The notes under the pieces were generated by a model. It did not search any database. It was not told the DNA's origin and saw only the letters and a list, made by a program, of their open reading frames with translations. From the NCBI RefSeq assembly GCF_052060035.1, contig NZ_JBPOEA010000002.1:124001-188000 (forward strand): DNA of 64,000 nt. Reading direction: 5' to 3'. Shown here in pieces: positions 17,485-25,090 of this stretch. Each line of letters opens with the position of its first letter. Within the stretch, counting starts at the first letter, position 1. The position numbers and the translations under genes are program-made. Source of the stretch: Fodinibius sp052060035. Its GTDB lineage: Bacteria > Bacteroidota > Rhodothermia > Balneolales > Balneolaceae.

Positions 17485-18066
17485 ATGTCTAATACTCCTT
17501 CTACAATGATGGATCTTGGCACAAAAGCACCGGATTTTAAATTATTTGATACGGTAAATAATCAGTTGGTTTCTCTTGATGATTTTAATAATGCCAAGGG
17601 ATTATTGGTGGTCTTTATGTGTAACCACTGTCCATTTGTACAGCATATTTTGGATGAATTTGTTATAACAGCAAGAGATCTACAGCAAAAGGGGATTGGT
17701 GTTGTCGCAATAAGTTCTAACGACGTAGAAAATTATCCTGATGACAGTCCGGTGAAGATGGCGTCGTTGGCTCGTGAAAAGCAGTTTTCATTTCCATACT
17801 TGTACGATGGCACGCAAGAGGTTGCAAAAGCTTATCAAGCTGCTTGTACACCGGATTTCTTCTTATTTGATGTGAACGATGAGTTGGTCTATCGTGGACA
17901 ATTCGACGACAGCCGTCCGGGGAACGACAAACCAGTTACAGGCAATGATATCCGTGAAGCCGCAGATCTGCTTTTTGATGAAGAAGTCAAAGAAGAGCAG
18001 AAGCCAAGTATGGGCTGCAATATCAAGTGGAAAAAAGGAAATGCACCCGAATATTTTGACGGATAG
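17485..18066 (+). CDS. thioredoxin family (AhpC/TSA-like) protein
   Basis: 193 residues, no signal peptide. A redoxin fold is clear: GTKAPDFKLFDTVN at the start, then LVVFMCNHCPFVQHI with the CxxC pair Cys46 and Cys49, and later ACTPDFFLFDVNDELVYRGQ. The CNHCP loop is common in a subgroup of thioredoxin-family proteins annotated as redoxins. The tail holds another cysteine (MGCNIKWKKG). Likely a cytosolic thiol oxidoreductase; partner unknown. It lies 8 bases before pdxH in the same direction. Confidence 0.85.
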   Translation: MSNTPSTMMDLGTKAPDFKLFDTVNNQLVSLDDFNNAKGLLVVFMCNHCPFVQHILDEFVITARDLQQKGIGVVAISSNDVENYPDDSPVKMASLAREKQFSFPYLYDGTQEVAKAYQAACTPDFFLFDVNDELVYRGQFDDSRPGNDKPVTGNDIREAADLLFDEEVKEEQKPSMGCNIKWKKGNAPEYFDG

Positions 18067-18074
18067 TATCTATC

Positions 18075-18734
18075 ATGTCTCAAGATAGCCGAAATAAAAA
18101 AAGTATTGCAGAATTACGGAGGGAGTATTCCCAGCAAGTATTAGCAGAGTCGGAAGTCTGCGACGACCCCATTGAGCAGTTTACGGAATGGTTTGAACAA
18201 GCTTTTTCTGCTGATCTTCTTGATGTTAACGCGATGAACCTTTCTACTGCTACCAAGCAAGGTAAACCATCATCTCGGATTGTCTTGCTTAAAGGGGTAG
18301 ATGAAAATGGATTCCGATTCTATACTAATTATGGTAGTCGAAAGGGGCGGGAGTTGGATGAAAATCCTCATGCCGCATTATGTTTTTATTGGGCACCGCT
18401 GGAACGACAAGTCCGTATAGAAGGCAATGTTGAGCGATTAAGCCGATCCGCATCAGAAAATTATTTTAAGCAGCGGCCCAGAGAAAGCAGGTTGGGGGCT
18501 TGGGCATCAAAACAGAGTAGCCAGGTTGGTTCAAGAACGGAATTAGAAAACCGATTTCAGGAGATCAAACAAAGATTTAAAGATCAAGAAATACCCTTGC
18601 CTGACTTCTGGGGAGGATTTTTATTACGCCCAAAGCGGATAGAATTTTGGCAGGGACGCAAAAGTAGAATGCACGATCGCATCTGCTATGAAAAAGATGA
18701 GAATGAATGGAATATATTCAGGCTCGCTCCTTAA
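18075..18734 (+). CDS. pdxH: pyridoxamine 5'-phosphate oxidase
   Basis: A 219-residue FMN enzyme that oxidises pyridoxine or pyridoxamine phosphate to PLP. Family motifs run from MNLSTATKQGKPSSRIVLLK and FYTNYGSRKGRELDENP through the arginine-rich FMN/PLP loop QRPRESRLGAWAS to the conserved end WQGRKSRMHDRI and RLAP. The length is standard. It provides the cofactor used by the many PLP enzymes in this window, but it lies with a redoxin and trmB rather than with any of them. Confidence 0.95.
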   Translation: MSQDSRNKKSIAELRREYSQQVLAESEVCDDPIEQFTEWFEQAFSADLLDVNAMNLSTATKQGKPSSRIVLLKGVDENGFRFYTNYGSRKGRELDENPHAALCFYWAPLERQVRIEGNVERLSRSASENYFKQRPRESRLGAWASKQSSQVGSRTELENRFQEIKQRFKDQEIPLPDFWGGFLLRPKRIEFWQGRKSRMHDRICYEKDENEWNIFRLAP

Positions 18735-18764
18735 AAATATTTCTGAATTAGATTATTTTTAAAA

Positions 18765-19457
18765 ATGGGGAAGGGTAAGCTCGAAAAGTTCAAAGAAGTC
18801 ACAGCCTTTTCGAATACGCTGGAACTTACTGACTTTCAGGATGAGAACGCCCAAAAACCGAAGGGATGTTGGCATTCTGAAGTGTTTGAGAATAATAATC
18901 CCATTGTCTTAGAATTGGCTTGTGGCAAAGGCACCTACACGCTGGAGTTGGCACGTGGCAATCCCAACAAAAACTTTGTTGGAGTCGATATAAAAGGCGC
19001 TCGCATCTGGAAAGGCGCAAAACAAGCGTTAGCAGAGGGATTAGAAAATGTGCGGTTTCTTCGGATATACATCGATCACTTGGATGAATATTTTGGGCCT
19101 GATGAGATCGATGATATATGGATAACCTTTCCGGATCCGTATCCACGATATTCGGATCGCAATAACCGACTTTCGGCGCCCAAGTTTTTAAAAATCTATC
19201 AAAGAGTGATGAAACCACAGGGCGTTATTTATTTCAAAACGGACAGCGACGACCTTTTCTCATTTACCAAAAAGTCTGTCCGAAATACGGGATGTCAAGT
19301 GTTGGACCTGGTGGAAGAAATTTATGAAGAGTGCCCCGATGATGAATTACTGACCATCCAAACCCATTTCGAAAAACGTCATCTCGAAGAAGGACGAACG
19401 ATATCATTTATCAAGTTTTCGCTGCCCTGTAAAGAAATTACGTGGGAGCTTGATTAG
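18765..19457 (+). CDS. trmB: tRNA (guanine-N7-)-methyltransferase
   Basis: 230 residues, class-I methyltransferase that makes m7G46 in tRNA variable loops. The SAM-binding motif is LELACGKGTYTLELA, followed by FVGVDIKGARIWKGA. The TrmB-specific ITFPDPYPRYSDRNNRL replaces the usual proteobacterial FPDPWPKKRHHKRR. The end EKRHLEEGRTISFIKF is conserved. It begins 30 bases after pdxH and is probably in the same transcript. Confidence 0.92.
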   Translation: MGKGKLEKFKEVTAFSNTLELTDFQDENAQKPKGCWHSEVFENNNPIVLELACGKGTYTLELARGNPNKNFVGVDIKGARIWKGAKQALAEGLENVRFLRIYIDHLDEYFGPDEIDDIWITFPDPYPRYSDRNNRLSAPKFLKIYQRVMKPQGVIYFKTDSDDLFSFTKKSVRNTGCQVLDLVEEIYEECPDDELLTIQTHFEKRHLEEGRTISFIKFSLPCKEITWELD

Positions 19458-19530
19458 GGATTGATTGCCTTCCTAAATTAGTTTACTTGATAGTATTGCT
19501 TTATCGGTAGAGAAATGTTTACTTATAATA

Positions 19531-19545
19531 GTTAACACTGTTAAC
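19531..19545. promoter_or_regulatory. palindromic operator, probable TetR-regulator binding site
   Basis: GTTAACACTGTTAAC is a perfect 7+1+7 palindrome, 10 bases upstream of the TetR-type gene start at 19556. Size, symmetry and place fit autoregulation, and probable control of fadE, which follows in the same transcript. Confidence 0.7.
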
Positions 19546-19555
19546 CCGTACGTAT

Positions 19556-20173
19556 ATGAGTAAAACCAAAGAATTGAGTCTTAAAGAGCAAATTGTTGAG
19601 GCCGCACGGCAAGTTCTCCTGTCAGAGGGGTATCGAAATTTTTCGCTGCGCAAGATTGCCCGTGAAATTGATGTGAGTGCTACCAGCATCTATCTGCATT
19701 TTGAGAATAAAGATGATCTGGTGCATACGCTGATGGAACAGGCCATAGAACGTCTGAATAATAAGCTGCAGCACGTAGCTGCTGAGGCTGATGGCCCCAT
19801 AGCGAAACTTGAGGCGCTGGCTTATCAATACGTGCAATTTGCGTTAGAGAATCAGCGGGAGTATCAGGTCATTCATCTGACAAGCTCGGATGAGATGACA
19901 AGGTATCCCAAAGAGAAGTTTCGCAAGGCTCGGAAAGGCTACGAAATTGTAAGCAGTGTATTACAGGAAGGCGTAAATGCTGAACTTATTGCTGAAGACC
20001 AACCTCGCATAGCAGCCTATACGTTTTGGGCGCAATTGCATGGAGTTATGTCAGTGGTCTTATCAAAAAGATTGGATACACGCATCGATCAGCAAGAGTT
20101 TATCGACGAAGCTATTGAACATATTATTGATGGATATAAAGTTCGAACGGCTTTACAAACTAATAATAAGTAA
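19556..20173 (+). CDS. TetR-family transcriptional regulator, probably of fatty acid degradation
   Basis: 205 residues. Residues about 8-55 are a TetR helix-turn-helix (EQIVEAARQVLLSEGYRNFS, then VSATSIYLHFENKDDLV). The C-terminal helical ligand domain resembles the WHG/TetR_C groups. It precedes a long acyl-CoA dehydrogenase by about 27 bases, and a perfect palindrome lies just upstream. An acyl-CoA-responsive repressor, like other TetR-type FadR proteins, is the natural inference. The ligand is not readable from the sequence. Confidence 0.85.
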   Translation: MSKTKELSLKEQIVEAARQVLLSEGYRNFSLRKIAREIDVSATSIYLHFENKDDLVHTLMEQAIERLNNKLQHVAAEADGPIAKLEALAYQYVQFALENQREYQVIHLTSSDEMTRYPKEKFRKARKGYEIVSSVLQEGVNAELIAEDQPRIAAYTFWAQLHGVMSVVLSKRLDTRIDQQEFIDEAIEHIIDGYKVRTALQTNNK

Positions 20174-20200
20174 GTGTGATTTAATTTATAGGTGACTGTT

Positions 20201-22693
20201 ATGGAATTTTTCAATGAAAGTTTAGGATTTTTATTCCAGTATCCGCTCTGGGCTGTAATTGTGAGCATGGTATTGGTGGCCGGTTTGCTGGCCTTCTGGG
20301 GAAGCCCGCTCTGGATTTGGGGAGTAGCCGGATTTGTAGCGCTTTGGGGATTTTCGGCTCCCACCTGGCTTTTTGCTGTGTTTGCGGTGCTGGTGGTTGT
20401 ATTCAATATAAAACCCATTCGTCGCACGCTTCTTACCAGTCCGCTGATGAAGCTGTTGGATGCGATGAACTTTTTACCCCAAATTTCAGAAACCGAACGT
20501 ACGGCTATTGAGGCCGGCAATGTTTGGGTGGATGCCGAGCTTTTTTCGGGGAAACCAAACCTGAAAAGACTGGCGAACGAATCATATCCGGAATTGAGTG
20601 ATGAAGAGCAGGCCTTTTTAAATGGACCCGTTGAAGAATTATGCTCCATGGTTAACGATTGGGATGTGTTTGTACGCAAAGGGTTTACGGATGAAGTGTG
20701 GGATTACATGCGGGAGCATAAGTTTTTTGGATTAATTATCCCTGAAAAATATGGTGGGCTCGAATTTTCGGCCTCTGCCCATAGTGCTATTGTTACCAAA
20801 CTGGCCTCACGGTGCGGTCCCTTGGCAACAACCGTGATGGTTCCCAACTCTTTGGGTCCGGCTGAATTACTGATGCATTATGGAACGAATGAGCAAAAGG
20901 ATCAGTATCTGCCCAAGCTGGCAACAGGTGAAGAGATGCCCTGTTTTGCTTTGACAGAACCTACAGCCGGTTCTGATGCAGGATCAATGACAGCCGAGGG
21001 AGAAGTGTTTAAAGGAGACGACGGTAAGCTTTATATTCGTCTGAACTTTACCAAGCGCTATATCACACTTGCAGCAATTTCAACGCTCATAGGGCTTGCT
21101 TTTAAATTGCGTGATCCGGAGAATCATCTTGGAAAAGGAGAGTACCCCGGTATTACGTGTGCCCTTATCCCAAGTGATACCGAAGGGATTATTTTGGGAC
21201 GTCGTCACGATCCGCTGGGCGTACCATTTTACAACTGCCCTATTGATGGTGAAGACGCGGTAGTTTCGGTCGATCAGATTATCGGTGGACGAGAGCAAGC
21301 AGGTAACGGCTGGCGCATGCTGATGGAATCACTCGGTGTGGGACGTGGTATCTCGCTTCCCGCCCAAAGTATGGGAGGAGCGAAGGTGGCGACACGTGCA
21401 CTTGGGGCTTATACGGCCGTCCGAAAACAATTTGGCATTAACATCGGTAAATTTGAGGGTATTGAAGAGCCGATGGCACGCGTTGGCGGATTTACTTACC
21501 TCATGGATGCCGCCCGACGTTATACTTGTGCGGGGCTGGATATTGGGGAAAAGCCTTCGGTGGTAACTGCTATTGCCAAGTACAACTTTACGGAATTAGG
21601 GCGCCAGATTATCAATGATGCCATGGATATTCAGGGCGGTGCCGGAATATCGCGGGGGCCTCGTAATATTTTTGCTCACGGATATACCTCACTTCCTATT
21701 GCCATTACGGTTGAAGGAGCAAATATTTTAACCCGAAGCCTGATGGTCTTTGGTCAGGGTGCTATTCGCTGCCATCCCTATGCCTATGATGAAATTGATG
21801 CTCTAACCAAAGGAGATGCAAAAGCTTTTGATAATGCTTTCTGGAAGCATATTGGTCATGTTATTCGAAATATGTCGCGATCAATGCTGATGAGCCTGAC
21901 ACGTGGTAAAATTGCATCATCACCGGTGGGCGGTCCGGCCGCGAAGTACTACAAAAAGCTGTCTTGGACTTCGGCTTCGTTTGCATTTTTGGCCGATATT
22001 GCGCTGGGCTCGTATGGCGGTGGACTTAAAGTTAAAGAGAAAATAAGCGGTCGTTTTGCCGATATCCTAAGCTGGATGTATTTGGCTACGGCAACACTGC
22101 GTCGATACGATGCCGAAGGACAGCGCGAAGAAGATCGCGTTTTCTTTGAGTGGTCGATGGATTATGCCTTTGCTCAGATTCAGGAAGCCTTCGATGCAAT
22201 TTATCGTGAAATCAAAGTGCCCGGTCTTAGCTGGCTTTTCCGTGGACCTATTGCCCTCTGGTCGCGCATGAATCGTATTAGCAGTATGCCGTCTGATAAG
22301 CTGGGACATAAAGTAGCCCAAGCGATGCAACAGCGTAGTGAACTGCGCGATCGCATTACAGACGGAATCTATATTCCGGAAGATAAGGAGGAAGCACTTG
22401 GACGATATGAGCATGCATTCCGACTTTCAGAAGAAGCAGCTCCGGTTTATAAGAAGATTTATAAAGCGACAAAGAAAAAAGAACTGCCTAAAACACAGGC
22501 CCGTTTTGTTATCGATCAGGCATTGGAGAAAGGTATCATTACAGATGAGGAGGCGGATTTATTGCGTAAAGCCGAAGATGCCCGAATCGATATGGTTCAG
22601 GTGGATGAGTTTACGCTTGAAGAGTACGAAAACCTGACGCCATCGACACCAAAACTTAAAGACAGTGCCGAGGCAGAAAATATAGCAGGATAA
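20201..22693 (+). CDS. fadE: long-chain acyl-CoA dehydrogenase, FadE type
   Basis: 830 residues, close to E. coli FadE (about 814) and far longer than ordinary 380-residue acyl-CoA dehydrogenases. It has N-terminal membrane segments (about 15-70), then the dehydrogenase core: FALTEPTAGSDAGSM, DAMDIQGGAGISRGPRN and the catalytic-region VEGANILTRSLMVFGQGAIR. A long C-terminal domain follows. It oxidises acyl-CoA in the first step of beta-oxidation. ATG 20201 is preferred over GTG 20192, because AGGTGA overlaps the GTG and acts as its ribosome site. An eroded second copy of its 3' end lies at 24652-24900. Confidence 0.92.
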   Translation: MEFFNESLGFLFQYPLWAVIVSMVLVAGLLAFWGSPLWIWGVAGFVALWGFSAPTWLFAVFAVLVVVFNIKPIRRTLLTSPLMKLLDAMNFLPQISETERTAIEAGNVWVDAELFSGKPNLKRLANESYPELSDEEQAFLNGPVEELCSMVNDWDVFVRKGFTDEVWDYMREHKFFGLIIPEKYGGLEFSASAHSAIVTKLASRCGPLATTVMVPNSLGPAELLMHYGTNEQKDQYLPKLATGEEMPCFALTEPTAGSDAGSMTAEGEVFKGDDGKLYIRLNFTKRYITLAAISTLIGLAFKLRDPENHLGKGEYPGITCALIPSDTEGIILGRRHDPLGVPFYNCPIDGEDAVVSVDQIIGGREQAGNGWRMLMESLGVGRGISLPAQSMGGAKVATRALGAYTAVRKQFGINIGKFEGIEEPMARVGGFTYLMDAARRYTCAGLDIGEKPSVVTAIAKYNFTELGRQIINDAMDIQGGAGISRGPRNIFAHGYTSLPIAITVEGANILTRSLMVFGQGAIRCHPYAYDEIDALTKGDAKAFDNAFWKHIGHVIRNMSRSMLMSLTRGKIASSPVGGPAAKYYKKLSWTSASFAFLADIALGSYGGGLKVKEKISGRFADILSWMYLATATLRRYDAEGQREEDRVFFEWSMDYAFAQIQEAFDAIYREIKVPGLSWLFRGPIALWSRMNRISSMPSDKLGHKVAQAMQQRSELRDRITDGIYIPEDKEEALGRYEHAFRLSEEAAPVYKKIYKATKKKELPKTQARFVIDQALEKGIITDEEADLLRKAEDARIDMVQVDEFTLEEYENLTPSTPKLKDSAEAENIAG

Positions 22694-22723
22694 CGGTCTA
22701 AACATTTACCTTGAGCGTAGGGA

Positions 22724-22758
22724 GCCCTGTCAACCTTTATGGCTGGCAGGGCTTTTTT
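22724..22758 (+). terminator. rho-independent terminator of fadE
   Basis: GCCCTGTCA (22724-22732) pairs with TGGCAGGGC (22744-22752), with one G-T wobble and an 11-base loop, followed by TTTTTT. Confidence 0.88.
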
Positions 22759-22820
22759 ATTGCAATAGTTTATATTGATTTAATCGGACATATTTAGTTA
22801 ATTAAACTATAAATAAATAA

Positions 22821-22845
22821 TTGAGCAGTATAAAATACTGCTCAA
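22821..22845. promoter_or_regulatory. palindromic operator, probable Lrp-type binding site
   Basis: TTGAGCAGTAT and ATACTGCTCAA form perfect 11-bp arms around AAA, 24 bases before the Lrp-family gene. Feast/famine regulators bind such AT-centred palindromes, so autoregulation and control of the overlapping lyase gene are likely. Confidence 0.7.
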
Positions 22846-22869
22846 GGTGATAAGCATAGTATTAAATAG

Positions 22870-23358
22870 ATGTCCGATGCTCAGTTAGATCATATTGACC
22901 GTAAGATATTGACCATTCTTCAGCAAGACGGTCGTATCGCGAATAACAAACTCGCTGAAAAAGTGGGCCTTACTACTACGCCAACTTTAGAGCGTGTTAA
23001 ACGATTAGAGCGCGAAGGCATCATAAAAGGATATAGTGCTCGCGTTGATGAAGAAGCGATAGGAAAAGGGTTGGTCGTATTTTGTTCACTGCGATTGGCA
23101 GTCCACCAGATGCATACACTGGATGAAGTTTGTGATCAGATTAACGAAATGACCGAAATTCAGTCCTGTTATCACATCACGGGTGATTCGGATTTTCTGC
23201 TGAAAATTGTAGTTAAGGATATGCCAGCCTACGAAAAGTTTATGCACGATAAATTAACTCGATTACCCGGTATTGAACGTATTTATAGCAATATCGTTCT
23301 GTCCACTAAAAAGGAAAATTATCACATACCAATAGACGAGGACCAAGACCATGGATAA
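22870..23358 (+). CDS. Lrp/AsnC-family transcriptional regulator
   Basis: 162 residues. The N-terminal helix-turn-helix is LDHIDRKILTILQQDGRIAN through VGLTTTPTLERVKRLEREG. The ligand-binding RAM domain follows from about 65 to 150 (SLRLAVHQMHTLDEV, ITGDSDFLLKIVVKDM). Its last 8 bases overlap the start of the methionine gamma-lyase-like gene, so the two are translated together. In Pseudomonas the Lrp-type MdeR controls the methionine gamma-lyase gene mdeA; this pair looks analogous. The effector is probably an amino acid. Confidence 0.9.
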   Translation: MSDAQLDHIDRKILTILQQDGRIANNKLAEKVGLTTTPTLERVKRLEREGIIKGYSARVDEEAIGKGLVVFCSLRLAVHQMHTLDEVCDQINEMTEIQSCYHITGDSDFLLKIVVKDMPAYEKFMHDKLTRLPGIERIYSNIVLSTKKENYHIPIDEDQDHG

Positions 23359-24586
23359 ATCAAAAATGCATATCGAAAGTGAAACGGTTCATGCTGATCA
23401 TCCAACGAACGATCCGTTTGGTTCGCATGTGATGCCAATTTACCAGACGTCTACTTTCCGGTTTGATACGGTAGAAGATGGGCGCAAGTTTTTTGCCCAC
23501 GAAGAGGGTGGTGCTACGCATTCATATTCACGCTTGGGAAATCCAACCGTAGATAAGCTGGAAACCATATTTGCGCGATTGGAGGGAAATGGTCTTCAGG
23601 ATCAGGAAGATATTTCTGCCTTGGCTTTTAGTAGCGGGATGGCAGCAATCAGCACAGCCTTAATTGCAATGGGGCAAGGTGGATCAATAATTGCTCAACC
23701 GGCACTATACGGATGTACGGGTCAGTTTCTAAAAGAGGAAGCCCCCAAGTTGGGGATGAAGACCCATTTTTTGGATTTGAATGATCTGGAAGCTTTGGAT
23801 GAAATGTTGATGGAGCATTCCGATGTAAATGTGATATATGCTGAAACGATTGCCAATCCTACAATGGAGGTGGCAGATATATCTGCTATCGCCGATTTGG
23901 CGAAGGCTTATGATGTGATTTTGATGGTAGATAATACCTTTGCGACCCCCTATCACGTACGTCCGTTGGAGTATGGTGCGGATATTGTCTTGCATTCCGC
24001 AACGAAGTATTTAAATGGACATGGAACCCTTATTGGAGGAGCTCTTGTAGGACGAGATTCGTTGTTGGAGGAATACAGCCTGGCAACGTATCGCAAGAAT
24101 CTGGGGGGTGTTATGAGTCCTTTTGAAGCGTGGTTATTGCTCAATGGATTGAAAACATTTAACCTGAGGATGGAGCGTCACGCTGAAAATACGATGGAAG
24201 TAGCCGAATATTTGGAGCAGCACGAAGCAGTAAGTAAGGTTTTTTATCCGGGACTCAAATCACAGCCCAATTATAATTTGGCTAAAAGTATTTTCGAAGG
24301 TGGATATGGAGGAGTGCTGAGTTTTGAACTTAAAGGCGGTTTTGATGCCGGTGTCCATGTCATGGAAAATGTAGAGTTCTGTACACTGGCAGTGAGTTTG
24401 GGAACGGCGGATACCTTAATTCAGCATCCCGCATCAATGACGCATTCAGTGATGGATGAAGAGTTGCGTTTACAAGCGGGCATTACTGATGGACTGGTTC
24501 GGTTGGCTGTTGGAATAGAGAGGGTGGATGATATCATTGCTGATTTAAAACAGGCATTACCTGAAATTGAATCGGTGACTGCGTAA
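23351..24586 (+). CDS. PLP-dependent Cys/Met enzyme, probable methionine gamma-lyase
   Basis: 411 residues of the Cys/Met metabolism PLP family. The Schiff-base lysine is Lys219 in HSATKYLNGHG and the cofactor Asp lies in LMVDNTFATP. ALYGCTGQF places a cysteine (Cys122) where methionine gamma-lyases carry their characteristic active-site Cys; cystathionine lyases and synthases usually lack it. It would split methionine into 2-oxobutyrate, methanethiol and ammonia. The Lrp-type partner supports a catabolic role. Cystathionine gamma-lyase or O-acetylhomoserine sulfhydrylase remain possible. A strong terminator follows. Confidence 0.78.
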   Translation: MDKSKMHIESETVHADHPTNDPFGSHVMPIYQTSTFRFDTVEDGRKFFAHEEGGATHSYSRLGNPTVDKLETIFARLEGNGLQDQEDISALAFSSGMAAISTALIAMGQGGSIIAQPALYGCTGQFLKEEAPKLGMKTHFLDLNDLEALDEMLMEHSDVNVIYAETIANPTMEVADISAIADLAKAYDVILMVDNTFATPYHVRPLEYGADIVLHSATKYLNGHGTLIGGALVGRDSLLEEYSLATYRKNLGGVMSPFEAWLLLNGLKTFNLRMERHAENTMEVAEYLEQHEAVSKVFYPGLKSQPNYNLAKSIFEGGYGGVLSFELKGGFDAGVHVMENVEFCTLAVSLGTADTLIQHPASMTHSVMDEELRLQAGITDGLVRLAVGIERVDDIIADLKQALPEIESVTA

Positions 24587-24603
24587 GAAAAATTGGATTT
24601 TGA

Positions 24604-24644
24604 AATAAATGCCCGAACCCACCAATGTATCGGGCATTTATTTT
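24604..24644 (+). terminator. rho-independent terminator
   Basis: AATAAATGCCCGA (24604-24616) pairs perfectly with TCGGGCATTTATT (24630-24642), a 13-bp stem with a 13-base loop. The downstream arm runs into a T-rich tail. Confidence 0.85.
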
Positions 24645-24651
24645 ATCATGA

Positions 24652-24900
24652 TGGCCTTTAAAATTTGCCAATCCTTGCCGGTTCTTTCTTGGCCCTATGG
24701 GACGCTGCTAACAGATGAATCGCAATAGCTGCATCCATCTGATCAGTTGGGATTTAATGGTGATAACGTTGTGAATATCGAACTCGCATGGCAGGAGAAT
24801 CTTTATTCCGGAAGATGAGGACGGAGGCTTTAACAATATGATCATAAATTCCGACTTTCAGAACAAGCATCTGAGCCTACCGGGAGACCTGAAGAATATC
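24652..24900 (+). pseudogene. eroded relic of a fadE 3' region
   Basis: No open frame survives, but the DNA matches the 3' part of fadE (about 22205-22450) in order. Shared pieces include ATGAATCG followed by TAGC, TCTGAT followed by TGGGA, TATTCCGGAAGAT with GAGGA or GAGG after it, and ATTCCGACTTTCAGAA. Scattered indels and stops lie between them. It is therefore the remains of a second acyl-CoA dehydrogenase gene, or of a partial tandem duplication. The surrounding 24645-25090 holds no other gene. Confidence 0.7.
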
Positions 24901-24946
24901 GTGTAGATATTCTCCAAGTTGATTAGTTTTGCCTTTAAGATTACGC

Positions 24947-24955
24947 CCCCCCCCC
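24947..24955. repeat. nine-base C homopolymer
   Basis: A run of nine C in an otherwise AT-rich spacer, 135 bases before the 5-oxoprolinase start. Such tracts slip during replication. Whether it affects expression is unknown. Confidence 0.6.
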
Positions 24956-25090
24956 ATAATGCTTTAATCTAAAGTGAAGGTAAAATCCTAAAAAAAATTG
25001 AAATAAATCGATAAAAAAGTAGCATAGACCTGAGTTATATTAAATATTGATGTCGTTTAAATTATTAAAATAAATGGAGCGACATTATTT

